A stretch of DNA of 64,000 nt from CAYPHJ01 sp964410485 (GTDB lineage Bacteria; Desulfobacterota; Binatia; UBA9968): NCBI GenBank assembly GCA_964410485.1, contig CAYPHJ010000012.1:1-64000 (forward strand). The letters run 5' to 3'. This document shows, one piece after another, positions 7,172-16,188 of this stretch; the stretch's first letter is position 1, and each line of letters starts with the position of its first letter. The position numbers were made by a program, and so were the translations under genes. Under the pieces are notes generated by a model, which saw nothing but the letters and a program-made list of their open reading frames with translations, was not told where the DNA came from and made no database searches.

Positions 7172-9943
7172 CTAGCGTTTTTCGCCGGCTGAGGCCCGGG
7201 ATGCTTCGCGAACCGGCCCGCTTGCGGTAATCCGGCGAACAACCGAGATTCGCTCATAGGGTTCGATGACGTCCCCTTGTTTGATGTCTTGGTAACCCTC
7301 GATAGAGAGACCACACTCGTATCCTGCGGATACCTCGCGCACGTCGTCTTTAAAACGTTTTAAACTGGCCAACTTGCCCTCGTGGACAACCACCTGATCG
7401 CGCAAGAGACGCACCAGATTACCCCGTTGGATTTTCCCTTCGGTCACATAACAGCCAGCAACCGTACCGACGCCTTGAATATTAAATGTCTGGCGAATCT
7501 CGACACGGCCAACGGTTTGTTCTCGATAAGTCGGCTCTAGCATACCCTCCATAGCCGCCCTGACGTCCGCCACCGCCTCGTAAATAATCGTATACAGACG
7601 GACGTCCACACCTTCTTGAGCCGCCAGCGCCGCGCCCTTCGATTCGGGCCGGACGTTAAATCCGATCACGATGGCGTTCGAAGCTGCCGCCAGCAAGATA
7701 TCGCTTTCCGTAATGCCGCCCACCGATCCATGAATGACTCGGAGCTTGACTTCGTCTGTGGAAAGCCGACTAAGTGCTTCCGTCAGCGCCTCGACGGAAC
7801 CCTGGACATCGGCTTTCAAGACTACCCGCAGTTCTTTGACATCTCCGGCTTTGATTTGATCATACAGCTCTTCCAGAGACACTTTGCTGCTCTTCACCAA
7901 CTCAGCCTCGCGCTGTCTGCTCTGCCTGTATTCCGCGACCTGCCTCGCCTTCGATTCGTCCGTCACCGCGACGAACGAGTCGCCAGCTTGAGGTACTCCC
8001 TGTAAGCCAAGGATCTCAACGGGTAACGCGGGAGGTGCCGCTTCGACCTTGCGGCTCCGGTCATCGATCATCGCCCGTACTTTGCCGTGAAAAACGCCAC
8101 ATACAAAAGAGTCTCCGACTCGCAGCGTGCCTTCCTGCACGAGCACGGTCGCGACCGGACCTCGACCTCGATCTAGTTTGGCTTCAATAATCGTTCCGCG
8201 CGCCAGTTTCTGGGGATTGGCTTTGAGATCCAGAATATCCGCTTGCAGCAGCAGCATTTCCAACAACGAAGGTATCCCTTCATGGGTTTTCGCCGAAACG
8301 GGCACAAATACAGTATCACCTCCCCAATCTTCGGCCACCAAGCCGTGCTCCGCCAGACCACGTTTGACACGTTCCAGATTTGCATCCGGTCTGTCGATCT
8401 TGTTGACAGCGACGATGATCGGCACTTCAGCGGCACGCGCATGGTTAATTGCTTCCACCGTTTGCGGCATCACTCCATCATCGGCGGCCACAACCAGGAC
8501 CACGATATCCGTCACTTTCGCTCCACGCGCGCGCATGGCGGTGAACGCTTCGTGCCCCGGGGTGTCCAGAACAGTGGCGCTGCGCCCGTCTACCTGGACA
8601 TGGTAGGCGCCAATGTGCTGCGTTATCCCGCCGTGTTCTTGAGCGGTCACATTGGTGCTCCGGATTGCATCGAGCAATGAGGTCTTACCATGGTCCACAT
8701 GGCCCATGATCGTCACCACCGGAGGCCGCGGGATGAGCGCGCCTTCCGGCTCTTCGATTTGGTGCTCCAGCTCCAGCGCGCTATCCGCGTCGAAAGCGAC
8801 GTTTTCCACCTGATGATCGAACTCCGAAGCGATCAGGGTGGCCGTGTCGGCGTCGAGGATCTGGTTGATGGTTGCCATCATACCCATGCCCATCAATTTC
8901 TTGATGACTTCACCCGCCTTCACGCCCATGTCACGCGCCAGATCGCCCACCGTGATCACTTCCGAGATCTTGATCACGCGTTTGCTCGCCTTGGGAACGG
9001 TAATTTCCGTTTTTCGCTGCTCTTTCCCAGGGAGCGCTCGCTTCTTTTTGGGTATTCGCCCCGAACGCAGCTCTTTTTCCCTGAAATCTAAAACGTCCTG
9101 CTTCTTGACGACGCGTTTTTTGTGGCGCCCGGCTTTAGCGGCTGGTTTTTCCTCTTCACCTGTTGCCGGTTTTTCCTTTTCCGTCGCTTCGCGACCAGGC
9201 TTGGTCACGTCCGTGACTGGACCGGGAGCGGGCGTTACGCTGATGGCTGGTCGGCGACCCACGGGGACGGGAGCGGGTTCAGCCCTCAGTGTTTTCTTAA
9301 GGTCGATGCGCCCGAGGATACGCGCTCCTCGCGGCGCCTCCTGTTGTGGCGGTAGCGGCTCTACCGACTTGGTTTCTTCCACTGCTTCTTCCGGCTCGGG
9401 GATGATCGCGGCAATCTCAGAAGCAACCTCGTCGGCCGATACCGCTTCTTCCTGCTCGGGCTCCACTGCGACACCGGGTTCCTCGGCGAAAGCTTCGATG
9501 GGCAACACAGCATCCGCTTGCATTTGCTCCTCGGGCTCCGCTGGTATGATGCTGGCTTCCGAAGCTGTGATTGGCTCCGGTGACGGCTCCTTGTGCAGCT
9601 CCGGTTCGAACCCTTCCGGTTGCGGGACCTCAACTCGACTAGTGCGGCGTCGGATCACGTTGGCGCGAACCCTGCGCTCGACGATGGTCTCGCGCGCCTG
9701 CACCTCGCGGAGACTCTCGGTCTCCGACGTCACCACGCGATCCGCGACGATTTTCTCCGTCCCAATGTGGACTTGAGGTCGCACTTGGGCGGCCAAGGCG
9801 GCACGAATGCGTCCAGCCTCATCCTCTTCAATGGTGCTCTGCGCCTTGCGTCCCCGAATACCTAATCTTTCCATGTGGGCGATCAGATCCTTGGTTTCGA
9901 TCCCCAACTCTTTAGCCAGTAGATGGACTCTGGTTTTACCCAT
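7172..9943 (-). CDS. infB: translation initiation factor IF-2
   Basis: A 923-residue GTPase that delivers initiator tRNA to the 30S subunit. The first 60 residues form an IF2_N-like helical domain. A long Glu/Pro/Ala-rich linker runs to about residue 330, then a second IF2_N domain and the G domain with GHVDHGKTS (G1), DTPGHE (G3) and NKID (G4). Domains II, III and the tRNA-binding C-terminal barrel follow. The linker is long and acidic but within the range known for the family. It lies six bases after ylxR. Confidence 0.97.
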   Translation of the reverse strand: MGKTRVHLLAKELGIETKDLIAHMERLGIRGRKAQSTIEEDEAGRIRAALAAQVRPQVHIGTEKIVADRVVTSETESLREVQARETIVERRVRANVIRRRTSRVEVPQPEGFEPELHKEPSPEPITASEASIIPAEPEEQMQADAVLPIEAFAEEPGVAVEPEQEEAVSADEVASEIAAIIPEPEEAVEETKSVEPLPPQQEAPRGARILGRIDLKKTLRAEPAPVPVGRRPAISVTPAPGPVTDVTKPGREATEKEKPATGEEEKPAAKAGRHKKRVVKKQDVLDFREKELRSGRIPKKKRALPGKEQRKTEITVPKASKRVIKISEVITVGDLARDMGVKAGEVIKKLMGMGMMATINQILDADTATLIASEFDHQVENVAFDADSALELEHQIEEPEGALIPRPPVVTIMGHVDHGKTSLLDAIRSTNVTAQEHGGITQHIGAYHVQVDGRSATVLDTPGHEAFTAMRARGAKVTDIVVLVVAADDGVMPQTVEAINHARAAEVPIIVAVNKIDRPDANLERVKRGLAEHGLVAEDWGGDTVFVPVSAKTHEGIPSLLEMLLLQADILDLKANPQKLARGTIIEAKLDRGRGPVATVLVQEGTLRVGDSFVCGVFHGKVRAMIDDRSRKVEAAPPALPVEILGLQGVPQAGDSFVAVTDESKARQVAEYRQSRQREAELVKSSKVSLEELYDQIKAGDVKELRVVLKADVQGSVEALTEALSRLSTDEVKLRVIHGSVGGITESDILLAAASNAIVIGFNVRPESKGAALAAQEGVDVRLYTIIYEAVADVRAAMEGMLEPTYREQTVGRVEIRQTFNIQGVGTVAGCYVTEGKIQRGNLVRLLRDQVVVHEGKLASLKRFKDDVREVSAGYECGLSIEGYQDIKQGDVIEPYERISVVRRITASGPVREASRASAGEKR

Positions 9944-9949
9944 CTCGTT

Positions 9950-10222
9950 TTACTCCCCGTCTCGCTCTCGCAGAGTTTGAATCAGCTTCTCTTTTGCAGC
10001 TCTTCCGACTTCCACCCGAAAAGCACGATGCATGCTTTTCCGTTTGAGAAAAGCTAGCCAACATTGTGGATTCCTGTGAAGGTACCCTCCTCGACCCGGC
10101 CCGCGTGCATCGATTTTTAGCTCCCCCTGCTTGCCTACAGTTAAGCGCACTAGCCGAGGTCGATATTCCGATGCGCCACACCCCAGGCAGGTTCGCCGGG
10201 GAACATGTCGTGTTCGCGACAC
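9950..10222 (-). CDS. ylxR: YlxR/DUF448 family RNA-binding protein
   Basis: A 90-residue YlxR-type protein with the characteristic RTCLGCG motif and a GRGGYLHRNPQC block. In other bacteria it lies between nusA and infB, as here, with 12 and 6 nt gaps. It is thought to bind RNA or modulate transcription/translation coupling; RNase P binding has been reported for relatives. Confidence 0.88.
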   Translation of the reverse strand: MSRTRHVPRRTCLGCGASEYRPRLVRLTVGKQGELKIDARGPGRGGYLHRNPQCWLAFLKRKSMHRAFRVEVGRAAKEKLIQTLRERDGE

Positions 10223-10234
10223 GGGAGACCCGGG

Positions 10235-11590
10235 TCAGGACACTTTGATCTCGGATGCGTCAGCCGCACCCTCCGTAGCGGCCGTCTCCAAACCGGCTGC
10301 GGTCGCAGCTTGCTCCTGGGCTTTGGCCTTTTCCTCCGCTTCCTTTTGTCGTTTCTCGGACACGTATTCCCGCGCCGATTTGTGCAGAGCCTCGGCCTTT
10401 TCCTTGCTAATACCTTCGACTTCCAAAATCTCTTCCAAATCGCTTTCCGCAATTTCCTCCGCGGACTTGAAGCCGGCCTGGTACAGCAACTCAGCCACCA
10501 GGTCGTTGATGCCGGGAATGGCGCCGATCGAGAGGCGCGCGCGCCGCGTTTCCTCTTCTGCCTCCGCTTCGCTACGCACGTCAATGCGCCACGCGGTCAA
10601 ACGCGAGGCGAGCCGCACGTTTTGTCCCTTTTTCCCGATGGCGAGAGACAGTTGATCATCGGGAACAATAACCTCCATGCTATGCTCGTCGTCGTCGATG
10701 ATAATTTTTGACACTTTAGCCGGAGCCAAGGCGCGGCAGACATATTCCGCCGGATCGGAAATCCAATGAACAATGTCAATCTTTTCACCTCGAAGCTCCT
10801 GAACCACTGCCTGCACGCGAGTCCCTTTCATACCGACGCACGCGCCGACGGGATCAACGTCCGGATCGTTGGACACCACCGCGATCTTAGCGCGGCCTCC
10901 CGGCTCTCGCGCCGCTCCTTTGACTTCAACGATGCCTTCATAGATTTCGGGCACTTCCTGCTCGAACAGCTTGATCAGCATTCCCGGATGCGTGCGCGAG
11001 AGAACGATCTGTGGGCCACGACTTGTGATATCCACACTGACAATATAAGCGCGGATTCGGTCACCCTGCCTGTAGCGTTCCCGCGGAACCTGTTCTTTCT
11101 CCGGCAAAATAGCGTCTGTGCGTCCCAGGTTCACGATGATGTTTCGTTTTTCGAAACGCTGGACGATGCCGTTGACCAAATGCCCTTCCCTTCCTTTGAA
11201 TTCGTTATAGATAATCTCTCGCTCGGCATCGCGTACCCGCTGGACAATGTTCTGTTTCGCCGCCTGAGCGGCAATACGGCCGAACATGCTGGAGTCCAGT
11301 TTGCACAGCAACTCATCGCCGATCTCGGCGTCCGGATCGAGCTCGTCTCTGGCGTGTTGGAGAGTAATCTCCAGCGCCGGATCATTGACACTTTCCACCA
11401 CCGTTTTGGCTTCGAACAGCTCGACTTCGCCGATTTCGGGATTGAACTGAGCCTCAATCTTACGCTGATGACCAAATGTTTTTTTTGCAGCCGAGATCAT
11501 GGCGTTCTCCAAAGCACTGATGAGAATTGCTTTGTCGATGCCTTTTTCTTTGCTGACCTGCTCGATAACTCGATTTAGATCTTGTTGCAT
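10235..11590 (-). CDS. nusA: transcription termination/antitermination factor NusA
   Basis: A 451-residue NusA with the N-terminal RNAP-binding domain, an S1 domain, two KH domains (including VGMKGTRV and IGKKGQNVRLAS) and a C-terminal helix-hairpin-helix region (EILEVEGISKEKAEAL). It ends in an Ala/Glu-rich tail. The ATG at 11590 is chosen because GGAG lies eight bases upstream and the alternative at 11629 lies inside rimP. It follows rimP at one base. Confidence 0.96.
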   Translation of the reverse strand: MQQDLNRVIEQVSKEKGIDKAILISALENAMISAAKKTFGHQRKIEAQFNPEIGEVELFEAKTVVESVNDPALEITLQHARDELDPDAEIGDELLCKLDSSMFGRIAAQAAKQNIVQRVRDAEREIIYNEFKGREGHLVNGIVQRFEKRNIIVNLGRTDAILPEKEQVPRERYRQGDRIRAYIVSVDITSRGPQIVLSRTHPGMLIKLFEQEVPEIYEGIVEVKGAAREPGGRAKIAVVSNDPDVDPVGACVGMKGTRVQAVVQELRGEKIDIVHWISDPAEYVCRALAPAKVSKIIIDDDEHSMEVIVPDDQLSLAIGKKGQNVRLASRLTAWRIDVRSEAEAEEETRRARLSIGAIPGINDLVAELLYQAGFKSAEEIAESDLEEILEVEGISKEKAEALHKSAREYVSEKRQKEAEEKAKAQEQAATAAGLETAATEGAADASEIKVS

Positions 11591-11591
11591 G

Positions 11592-12059
11592 TCACGCACT
11601 CCAGTCGTGCTCGTAATTCGACTTTTCAATCATAGTAAATGGGATCTGATGCTCGGTATCTTCTTGCTTCAAGGTGATTCTGTCTTCTCGCACTTCCTGC
11701 AAAACGCCCAGGAAGGACCGTCTGCCGTTAATCGGCTGGTGAGTCCGCACGCGAACCCGCTTGCCGATAAACCGCTCGAAATGCCCACGCGTTTTTAACG
11801 GCCGATTGATCCCGGGCGACGACACCTCCAACGTAAATGGTCCAGGTATTGACGGATCGACGTCGAGCAATTCACTCAGTTGACGGCTGACGCGGCTAAG
11901 ATCCTCGACGTTGGGCCCGCCCTCTTTATCCAGGTATAGCCGGAGCACTTTTCCAGCGCGGCTCCCCTCGGCACGAAATTCGATATCCACGATTTCCATA
12001 CCTTCCGCCTGGGCGAGCGGAGCGGCCAATTCCCAAACCCGCACGACGGTGGCATCCAC
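11592..12059 (-). CDS. rimP: ribosome maturation factor RimP
   Basis: A 155-residue RimP needed for 30S maturation. The N-terminal domain holds EIVDIEF and LRLYLDKEGG, followed by the family hallmark FTLEVSSPGINRPL and a C-terminal SH3-like domain. Translation starts at GTG 12059 with GGGGGT upstream. It is the first gene of the block, preceded by a leader hairpin. Confidence 0.94.
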   Translation of the reverse strand: MDATVVRVWELAAPLAQAEGMEIVDIEFRAEGSRAGKVLRLYLDKEGGPNVEDLSRVSRQLSELLDVDPSIPGPFTLEVSSPGINRPLKTRGHFERFIGKRVRVRTHQPINGRRSFLGVLQEVREDRITLKQEDTEHQIPFTMIEKSNYEHDWSA

Positions 12060-12070
12060 GCTGTACCCCC

Positions 12071-12100
12071 AAAAACAAAAAAGCGGGCATAGCCCACTTT
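12071..12100 (-). terminator. rimP leader attenuator hairpin
   Basis: On the minus strand an AAAGUGGGC arm pairs with GCCCGCUUU around a UAU loop, then comes TTTTGTTTTT. This intrinsic-terminator shape directly before rimP matches the known rimP-leader arrangement, where NusA or elongation state may control readthrough into the rimP-nusA-infB operon. Autoregulation is inferred from position and from related leaders. Confidence 0.75.
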
Positions 12101-12282
12101 GGTGTAAACTCCTAAAGTGTATAAGTTTTCTAACACACCGCCGCCGGTGTTTGCAAGTGGCCGTGATGTTCGGCGCGTTTCCATGAAACGCGATATTTGG
12201 TATGATCCGGCCTTTAAAAGCAAGGCTTTACTGGGAACCCACTAACGCACTAAGTCTCTACCTGCGACGGACAGTCGGACGC

Positions 12283-13383
12283 ATGAATATCGAAGCCGAA
12301 CATTCTGGTTTCAAACTTTCCTGGCAACAGGTTTTAGCCAGCCTCGAAGACGCCGTGATCACTGTCGATCCGGACGGGAAGATCACTTTCTTTAATGAAT
12401 CTGCCGAGATGATGACCCATTTCTCCGCGTCACGAACTCTTCGTCAATCTTTCCTGGGTGTGTTCAAGCACGACTTGTGGCTCGTTCAACTTTTGGACAA
12501 GACCCGGCCACCGCGGCATGAAAGCGTGCGCGGAGAAGCCGATATTTGTGATCGCTTGGGTCGGAAAGTACCCGTCAGCGTAACCGTTTCGCCGCTACAA
12601 GATCGTTTCGGGCAGTTTCTCGGCAGCATTTTGGTGTTGCGCAATCTGACGCACCGCAGGGAGTTGGAAGAGGACTTCAAGCGCGCCGACAAGCTGGCGA
12701 TGGTGGGCACTCTTGCAGCGGGGCTGGCCCATGAAATACGCAATCCTCTCGGTGGAATCAAAGGCGCAGCGCAAATGCTGCGCCGATCCTTGCAGAGCAC
12801 ACCGGAGCTGATCGAGTATACCGATATCATGATTCGTGAGGTGGACCGCGTTGATCAGTTAATCGAGCAACTTCTCGACTTGTCGCGACCCGCCCGGCTG
12901 ACGCTGGGGTGCGTGAATATTCACGAGGTCTTGGAAGACGTGTTGCTGCTACAAACCCACACCCTGGCGGACCAAAGCGTCGTCCTGCGAAAGCGTTTTG
13001 ACCCGAGCCTGCCTTCTGTTCGTGGTGACAAGGCGCAGCTCACGCAGGTCTTTCTCAACCTCGTGAAAAATGCCCTGCAGGCAATGAACAAGGGTGGGGC
13101 GCTGACGATTACGACACGGGCGGAAACGGATTTTCACATTCGCGACCGGCGCGCAGGCAGGTCGCGCTACATCTGGGTTGATATAGAAGATCAGGGGAGC
13201 GGAATCAAGGAGGAGGATCTACCGCATATTTTTTCGCCCTACTTTACAACCAAGAATACCGGCACAGGGCTCGGCCTGGCCATCTCCTATCGCATCATCA
13301 GAGAGCACGGCGGACTGATCCGCATAGAAAGTACCGAAGGACAAGGGACGACGTTCAAAGTCTCCTTGATCGTTACAGAGTGA
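12283..13383 (+). CDS. NtrB-like PAS sensor histidine kinase
   Basis: A soluble two-component kinase of 366 residues with no membrane segment. A PAS domain occupies about residues 15-125. The HisKA domain has GLAHEIRNPLGG with the phospho-accepting His150. The HATPase has NLVKNALQAM (N box), DQGSGI (G1) and GTGLGLAIS (G2). This is the layout of NtrB/GlnL. Its stop overlaps the start of the NtrC-like regulator, so the pair is one operon. A longer in-frame start at 12202 is possible; no strong ribosome site decides. The signal sensed is unknown. Confidence 0.88.
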   Translation: MNIEAEHSGFKLSWQQVLASLEDAVITVDPDGKITFFNESAEMMTHFSASRTLRQSFLGVFKHDLWLVQLLDKTRPPRHESVRGEADICDRLGRKVPVSVTVSPLQDRFGQFLGSILVLRNLTHRRELEEDFKRADKLAMVGTLAAGLAHEIRNPLGGIKGAAQMLRRSLQSTPELIEYTDIMIREVDRVDQLIEQLLDLSRPARLTLGCVNIHEVLEDVLLLQTHTLADQSVVLRKRFDPSLPSVRGDKAQLTQVFLNLVKNALQAMNKGGALTITTRAETDFHIRDRRAGRSRYIWVDIEDQGSGIKEEDLPHIFSPYFTTKNTGTGLGLAISYRIIREHGGLIRIESTEGQGTTFKVSLIVTE

Positions 13384-14834
13384 AAATGGAACAAGGCAAA
13401 ATCCTCGTTGCCGAAGACGAAGAGTCGTTACGGTTTGTCCTAAAGAAAGCGCTCGAAGACGAAGGCTATTGGGTGCAGAATGTCGCCACTGGCAGCGCAG
13501 CCCGGGAGGCCCTTACTGGCACCCGTTACGATGTCTCTCTAATGGACATTAAACTTCCGGACATGGACGGCCTTAGCCTTTTGAAAGAAGTCAAGGATGC
13601 GGGGACGGACACCGCCATCATTGTCATGACTGCGCAAAACACGATGCGCAATGCCATAGGTGCGATGAAAAACGGAGCGTTCGACTACATTACGAAACCT
13701 TTCGATCTGGATGAAGTTCTGGTGCTGGTAAAGCGGGCGATGGATAGTCGCAAACTCACTCGTGATTTCCGCGAGCTCAAGGAGGAAGTAAAAAAACGCT
13801 TCGAGCCAGGCGTCAATATGATCGGCACCAGCCCGAGCATGCAAAGGGTTTATAAGATCATTGGCCAGGTCGTTGATACGCAGGCAACCATCCTCATTCA
13901 GGGTGAAAGCGGTACCGGAAAAGAACTGGTCGCAAAAACAATTCACTACAATTCTCCGCGCTGGAATCAACCCTTCGTCGCAATCAATTGCGCCGCCATC
14001 CCTCGAGATCTATTGGAAAGCGAGCTCTTCGGCCACGAAAAGGGCGCTTTCACCGGTGCGTTAGACCGCCGGATTGGCAAGTTTGAGCTCGCCGAAGGAG
14101 GAACGCTTTTCCTGGATGAGGTCGGCGATATTCCGCTGGAGCTGCAAACAAAACTGCTCCGCGTGCTTCAGGAGCGCGAATACACGCGCGTGGGCGGACG
14201 TGAGTCACTGAAGGCCAATGTCCGAATCGTCGCCGCCACCAACCAGGACCTGGAACGGGCGGTCAAAGACAAGAGTTTTCGCGAGGATCTCTATTTCCGT
14301 TTGAAAGTGATTCCGATCCATTTGCCCCCTTTGCGTGAGCGGCGCGGTGACATCCCACTTTTGATCGGTTACTTCATCGATAAGATCAATAGAGAAATGG
14401 GTATACAGATCTCGGGTGTTTCTCCTGAGGCGCAAAAAATGCTGGAGAATCACTCCTGGCCCGGTAATGTGCGCGAGTTGGAGAACACGTTGATCCGCGC
14501 TGCCGTCCTCTCTTCCGGACCGATCTTGTTCCCCAAAGACTTTGCCCTTCAAAACAAGCCTGCAACCACGACCTTGGAAGTGGACCAGCTTTCGTTGGAA
14601 GAAATCATTCATCACAAGCTAGACGACTATTTTAGGAGAACCGAAGGCGTGGACGTTGACAATCTCTACTCGTTGGTGATCGAGCGGGTCGAGCGGCCGC
14701 TGATCGAGCTCACCCTCAGGAAAACCCGCGGCAATCAGATCCGCGCCGCGCAAATTCTTGGCATTAACCGCAATACGCTGAGGAAGAAGATTACGGATCT
14801 GCGGATTCCCATCAAAAAAGAAGGCACTCCTTGA
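13380..14834 (+). CDS. NtrC-like sigma-54-dependent response regulator
   Basis: A 484-residue enhancer-binding activator. The receiver domain has an AEDEE acidic pocket and phospho-acceptor Asp56. The AAA+ domain carries GESGTGKE (Walker A), the sigma-54 contact loop GAFTGA and a DEVGD Walker B. A Fis-type helix-turn-helix (RAAQILGINRNTLRKKI) ends the protein. It starts at GTG 13380, or ATG 13386, overlapping the kinase gene. A sigma-54-like promoter near 60.96 kb shows this kind of activator has potential targets in the genome, but a direct link is speculative. Confidence 0.92.
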   Translation: MKMEQGKILVAEDEESLRFVLKKALEDEGYWVQNVATGSAAREALTGTRYDVSLMDIKLPDMDGLSLLKEVKDAGTDTAIIVMTAQNTMRNAIGAMKNGAFDYITKPFDLDEVLVLVKRAMDSRKLTRDFRELKEEVKKRFEPGVNMIGTSPSMQRVYKIIGQVVDTQATILIQGESGTGKELVAKTIHYNSPRWNQPFVAINCAAIPRDLLESELFGHEKGAFTGALDRRIGKFELAEGGTLFLDEVGDIPLELQTKLLRVLQEREYTRVGGRESLKANVRIVAATNQDLERAVKDKSFREDLYFRLKVIPIHLPPLRERRGDIPLLIGYFIDKINREMGIQISGVSPEAQKMLENHSWPGNVRELENTLIRAAVLSSGPILFPKDFALQNKPATTTLEVDQLSLEEIIHHKLDDYFRRTEGVDVDNLYSLVIERVERPLIELTLRKTRGNQIRAAQILGINRNTLRKKITDLRIPIKKEGTP

Positions 14835-14838
14835 AGCC

Positions 14839-15483
14839 ATGCCCTCCGTCTCCCGACCGTTCGATCTACCGCCTCTTTATGCAATCCTCGACCCTGAGCA
14901 AACCCGAGGCCGGGCATCGGCAGTGGTATTGGAGGAACTGCTGGCGGGCGGCGTCGGTTTATTGCAACTTCGCGCCAAATCTCTATCGTCCGGGGAATTG
15001 CTCAGACTCGCCAAGCAATTGCACCACGCCGTGCGAAGCTCGGGTTGCGGCCTTATCATCGACGACCGCGTCGATATCGCACTCGCCTGCAGCGCCGACG
15101 GTGTCCATCTGGGACAGGAGGACCTGCCCCTGCATGCGGCGCGGAGGCTCATGCCCGATAGAACAATCGGCATTTCGACCCATGACATAAGGCAGGCGCT
15201 GCAAGCCGAGCATGCGGGTGCGGACTACATCGGTTTCGGACCCGTGTTCGGGACCCAAACCAAAGACACAGGTTACAGCTCGCGCGGTCTGGCGATGCTT
15301 AGAGAGATTCGCCAGAACGTTACCATTCCCATTGTAGCCATCGGTGGAATTACCGAGCACAATGCGGTCGAGGTATGGCAAGCGGGAGCCGATTCGGTGG
15401 CGATCATCAGCGATATTCTAAGCGCTCGCGACATTAGCGAAAAAGTGAAAAGGATTTTATCTCTTCACCGCGGCGGACTGTAG
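14839..15483 (+). CDS. thiE: thiamine-phosphate synthase
   Basis: A 214-residue TIM-barrel enzyme that joins HMP-pyrophosphate and thiazole phosphate to make thiamine phosphate. IDDRVDIA, ADGVHLGQEDLP, IGISTH and GPVFGTQTKD are ThiE landmarks, and the phosphate-binding AIGGIT is present. It starts four bases after the NtrC-like gene and is probably co-transcribed. No other thiamine gene is in the window. Confidence 0.93.
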   Translation: MPSVSRPFDLPPLYAILDPEQTRGRASAVVLEELLAGGVGLLQLRAKSLSSGELLRLAKQLHHAVRSSGCGLIIDDRVDIALACSADGVHLGQEDLPLHAARRLMPDRTIGISTHDIRQALQAEHAGADYIGFGPVFGTQTKDTGYSSRGLAMLREIRQNVTIPIVAIGGITEHNAVEVWQAGADSVAIISDILSARDISEKVKRILSLHRGGL

Positions 15484-15640
15484 TGTGTCATGCTGAACAA
15501 AGTGAAGCATCTGCTTTATTTTCCGTTTCAAGCAGGAAAAGCCGAGTCGAGTTGCCATGCCGTGCCTCAGGTGCCATTTTCATTGTCTGGTGGGCAAGCG
15601 TAAGCTCATGAATCATTTCGCGGTGAAGTCTTTTTTTCGG
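15484..15640. repeat. composite dispersed repeat (GTCATGCTGAAC... and TTTTCAT...TGAATCATTTCG units)
   Basis: Directly after thiE lies a GTCATGCTGAACAAAGTGAA unit, a member of the widespread GTCATTCTGAGC-type repeat. About 50 nt later comes a unit running from CATTTTCATTGTCTG to ATGAATCATTTCGCGG (15574-15628). Both units recur together near 43.9 and 48.4-48.6 kb. Confidence 0.7.
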
Positions 15641-15696
15641 TCCCGGAAAGAAAAATATTCTTTGCGCGCTTGGCCGTCTCGGCGCGAGAACTAATC

Positions 15697-16188
15697 ATGA
15701 ACAACTCGGCGTTTTCCACATCACCCGATAACCGTTATTTCGAAGATTATGTTTCCGGTTCGGTACACGAGTTCGGCGCAATGACCGTGGACGAGAAAGA
15801 GGTCCTAGAGTTCGGCAAGCGTTTCGTTCCGCTCTCCTATCACACAGATCGTGAAACAGCCAAGACAAGCCTTTACGGCGGTCTCATCGCCAGTGGCTGG
15901 CACACTGCCGCGCTCATGATGCGCCTCTACACGGATCATTACCTATCCAGGGTTGCGAACTTGGGTTCGCCGGGTTGTGATGAGTTACGCTGGCCAAAAC
16001 CCGTTTTTCCAGGGGCTCAGCTGTCGATCCGGGTCACCGTTCTGGAGACCCGCCGCTCGGAAAGCAAACCGGATCGCGGCATTGTGCGCTCGTTGGTGGA
16101 AGTGTTGAATCAGAAGCGGGAAGTTGTGATGAGCCTGAAGATGGTCAACTTCGTGCGCACCCGCTATGCCTCTTCCGCGTCCTCGTAA
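15697..16188 (+). CDS. MaoC-like hotdog-fold dehydratase
   Basis: A 163-residue single-hotdog protein of the MaoC/(R)-hydratase family, which hydrates enoyl-CoA thioesters. RYFEDYVSG opens the domain and YGGLIASGWHTAALMMRL matches the family core with its catalytic region; ELRWPKPVFPGAQL is also typical. The ATG at 15697 is chosen because the sequence upstream of it is spacer. Its 3' end overlaps the 3' end of dnaB by 25 nt. The substrate is unknown. Confidence 0.85.
   Translation: MNNSAFSTSPDNRYFEDYVSGSVHEFGAMTVDEKEVLEFGKRFVPLSYHTDRETAKTSLYGGLIASGWHTAALMMRLYTDHYLSRVANLGSPGCDELRWPKPVFPGAQLSIRVTVLETRRSESKPDRGIVRSLVEVLNQKREVVMSLKMVNFVRTRYASSASS

Noticed and set aside
8838..9776. 312-codon Ser-rich open frame on the plus strand
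   Set aside because: It is antisense to the Glu/Pro-rich linker and G domain of infB and has low-complexity composition.
10766..11578. 270-codon open frame on the plus strand
   Set aside because: It is antisense to nusA and has no recognisable motifs.
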